In this document: one piece after another, positions 4,771-5,990 of the stretch | How positions within the stretch are numbered: the stretch's first letter is position 1 | Layout: the number at the start of each line of letters is the position of its first letter | DNA from: Actinomycetota bacterium | Lineage (GTDB): Bacteria; Actinomycetota; Actinomycetes; Nanopelagicales; Nanopelagicaceae | NCBI GenBank assembly: GCA_009704515.1 | Contig: WLDZ01000065.1 | Span: forward strand, 1-5,990 | Length of the DNA stretch: 5,990 nt | Direction of reading: 5' to 3' | The notes under the pieces: generated by a model | What the model saw: the letters and a program-made list of their open reading frames with translations, nothing else | Told to the model about the DNA's origin: nothing | Database searches by the model: none | Program-made: the position numbers and the translations under genes

Positions 4771-5990
4771 TTAAACCCCAAGGCCCATCGTCAATCTAAA
4801 CTCTGTCGCGTTCTCTACTCGCAATAACGACCATCTACCGTCTGAGGCTAAGTTAAAGATTCGAGTACCTAGGCCGCTCCTTCTCTGCGATTCAGGTGGA
4901 GGAATTATCGAATTATCGAGTGCGATGATTTCAATATCTTTCGTACTCGATCGAGCCACACGCAAGTTGATCCGTTCAGCTCTTCCATGTCGAATTGAGT
5001 TTGAGATAAGTTCCTCAATCACTTGCCCGATATCACGTACGCGAGGGCTATGAAGAGAAGCGATCTCTGGATCTATCTGCAGAGTGATATCCAACAGCCC
5101 TCTCCAGGGATCTAATCGCGATGCAATCTCATTCTGAAGATCTACGGATGCATCATCAAAGTCTGCATCCGGGTTGCTCAATAATGAGAGTAAAGAGTCG
5201 ACCGTCTCGTTATACGTACCAACGTCACCATTTCGGGCAGCAGCATCAAGCTTGAGTGAAGTTGCAGCCAGTCGAGTGAGGACCTTTCCATGGATGAATA
5301 CCGCCCACTCATGCGATAAGTTCTTTGTAAATTCTTCTCTCACCACATCTTGAACCTTGCTCTGCAAGTTATCACTAGCCATAAGTTCATCGCTACGAAT
5401 TAGGTTTAACGCGCTTGGCCTAAGCACCTGCAAGAGTTCCATCGCCACAAAATATACGAGTGGAAGAATCAGTGCAGTGATATAGATCGGAAACTGTGTT
5501 TGCGGATCGTGATAAATCGCTTGCCCAATGGAGTTAAAAACAAAAGGCAGTAGACCTGTGAGGAAAATCAGTATCGAAGCTTTATTTAGAGCGTTAGATG
5601 ACTTTCCAGATTGAGTTTTAACAATGAAGCGAGAGAGGGCAAACACAGCAATGACAAGAATTGGATACGAGATTAAAAACTCAATGAAAGAATAAAAGTT
5701 GATATACGGTGGTGTTACCAAAGCAATCAGGACAAAAGCATAAGAGCGTGCGTGCAAAGGAGTACTTTGGACAATCGAAGCAGAGAGAATCCGAAATTGC
5801 TGCAAGAAGAGAAAAAATGAATTTCGATTCTTCTGAAAAGATTTCTGTAAAGTGTCATCTAATCTCGAACGGTCTAAATTTCGAGAGAGATTGCGCAGGC
5901 CCTCTCCTACAAGGTGAGGTTTTACTGCAGCATATTGCTCAGACAGAGGACCTCCAGCGCTCGAAATCTTTTTTACTGAAGCGCTAATGA
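4771..5990 (-). CDS. Membrane sensor histidine kinase with non-standard H-box (5' partial)
   Basis: Numbering counts the TTG at 5805 as residue 1. Seen: four likely membrane segments (about 21-40, 43-62, 78-97, 107-128); a helical region with LSHEW (His165) and IHGKVLTRLAA (His172); then an ATPase domain with N box IEELISNSIRHG (Asn269), G1 region ALDNS (Asp297), GLGTRIF (311-317) and a TEFRLTM end. It should autophosphorylate at the membrane and pass phosphate to a response regulator, which is not in the window. His172 in the IHG-V-L-A pattern seems the likelier phosphate acceptor, because HG-V-L-A H-boxes occur in some actinobacterial kinases; His165 is the alternative. Asp297 is followed by Asn-Ser where Asp-x-Gly is usual. 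The frame is open for 61 more codons from 5806 to 5988, with protein-like content (GGPLSEQYAAVKP, GEGLRNLSRNL) and no ATG or GTG. The TTG at 5805 has no ribosome binding site, so the true start is probably outside. The signal is unknown. Confidence 0.8.
   Translation of the reverse strand, partial: ISASVKKISSAGGPLSEQYAAVKPHLVGEGLRNLSRNLDRSRLDDTLQKSFQKNRNSFFLFLQQFRILSASIVQSTPLHARSYAFVLIALVTPPYINFYSFIEFLISYPILVIAVFALSRFIVKTQSGKSSNALNKASILIFLTGLLPFVFNSIGQAIYHDPQTQFPIYITALILPLVYFVAMELLQVLRPSALNLIRSDELMASDNLQSKVQDVVREEFTKNLSHEWAVFIHGKVLTRLAATSLKLDAAARNGDVGTYNETVDSLLSLLSNPDADFDDASVDLQNEIASRLDPWRGLLDITLQIDPEIASLHSPRVRDIGQVIEELISNSIRHGRAERINLRVARSSTKDIEIIALDNSIIPPPESQRRSGLGTRIFNLASDGRWSLLRVENATEFRLTMGLGV

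Noticed and set aside
5709..5987. A 92-residue open frame on the plus strand
   Set aside because: It lies opposite the kinase gene frame, has basic low-complexity content and shows no motif or ribosome binding site.

Overview
The window looks like a piece of a moderate-GC actinobacterial chromosome. The backbone order, an AdnB-like nuclease end, then NudC, then a UvrD2-like helicase, resembles the adnB-nudC-uvrD2 neighbourhood known from mycobacteria. Base composition is well below that of Mycobacterium or Streptomyces. Gene spacing is tight, and two genes appear to begin without a ribosome binding site, next to TAnnnT -10 elements. Together these suggest a streamlined, perhaps freshwater (acI/Nanopelagicales-type) actinobacterium. 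That lineage guess is inference.

Left part (1-1557): the window opens inside the last 234 residues of an AdnB-like protein, which hold its RecB-family nuclease domain. It ends in tandem stops. After 24 bases comes the stop of a convergent gene for an endonuclease/exonuclease/phosphatase (EEP) superfamily enzyme of unknown substrate.

Centre (1558-4200): the EEP gene and nudC are divergent, with only 28 bases between their start codons. Two TAnnnT motifs sit back to back in that gap. nudC (NAD diphosphatase) overlaps the following helicase gene by 10 bases, so the two form a translationally coupled pair. The helicase has the full set of superfamily 1A (UvrD/Rep) motifs but stops right after motif VI, without the HRDC and cysteine-rich tail of mycobacterial UvrD2.

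Right part (4201-5990): this looks more accessory and is AT-richer in the stretches counted. A 129-base gap carries a possible weak terminator, a plausible sigma70-type promoter, a perfect 6+4+6 inverted repeat over the -35 element, and a clear Shine-Dalgarno site. They lead into a 122-residue protein made of two copies of one unit with an exact 61-residue period; I do not recognise the family. Convergent to it is a membrane sensor histidine kinase with four likely membrane segments. Its frame stays open to the right edge, so its N-terminus is outside the window.

The left two thirds serve DNA repair and nucleotide housekeeping. The right third pairs a possibly regulated small repeat protein with a sensor kinase, and nothing visible proves a functional link. 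I see no tRNA, rRNA, CRISPR array, transposase or phage gene, and no clear new multi-gene system. The repeat protein with its palindromic promoter is the best candidate for something undescribed.
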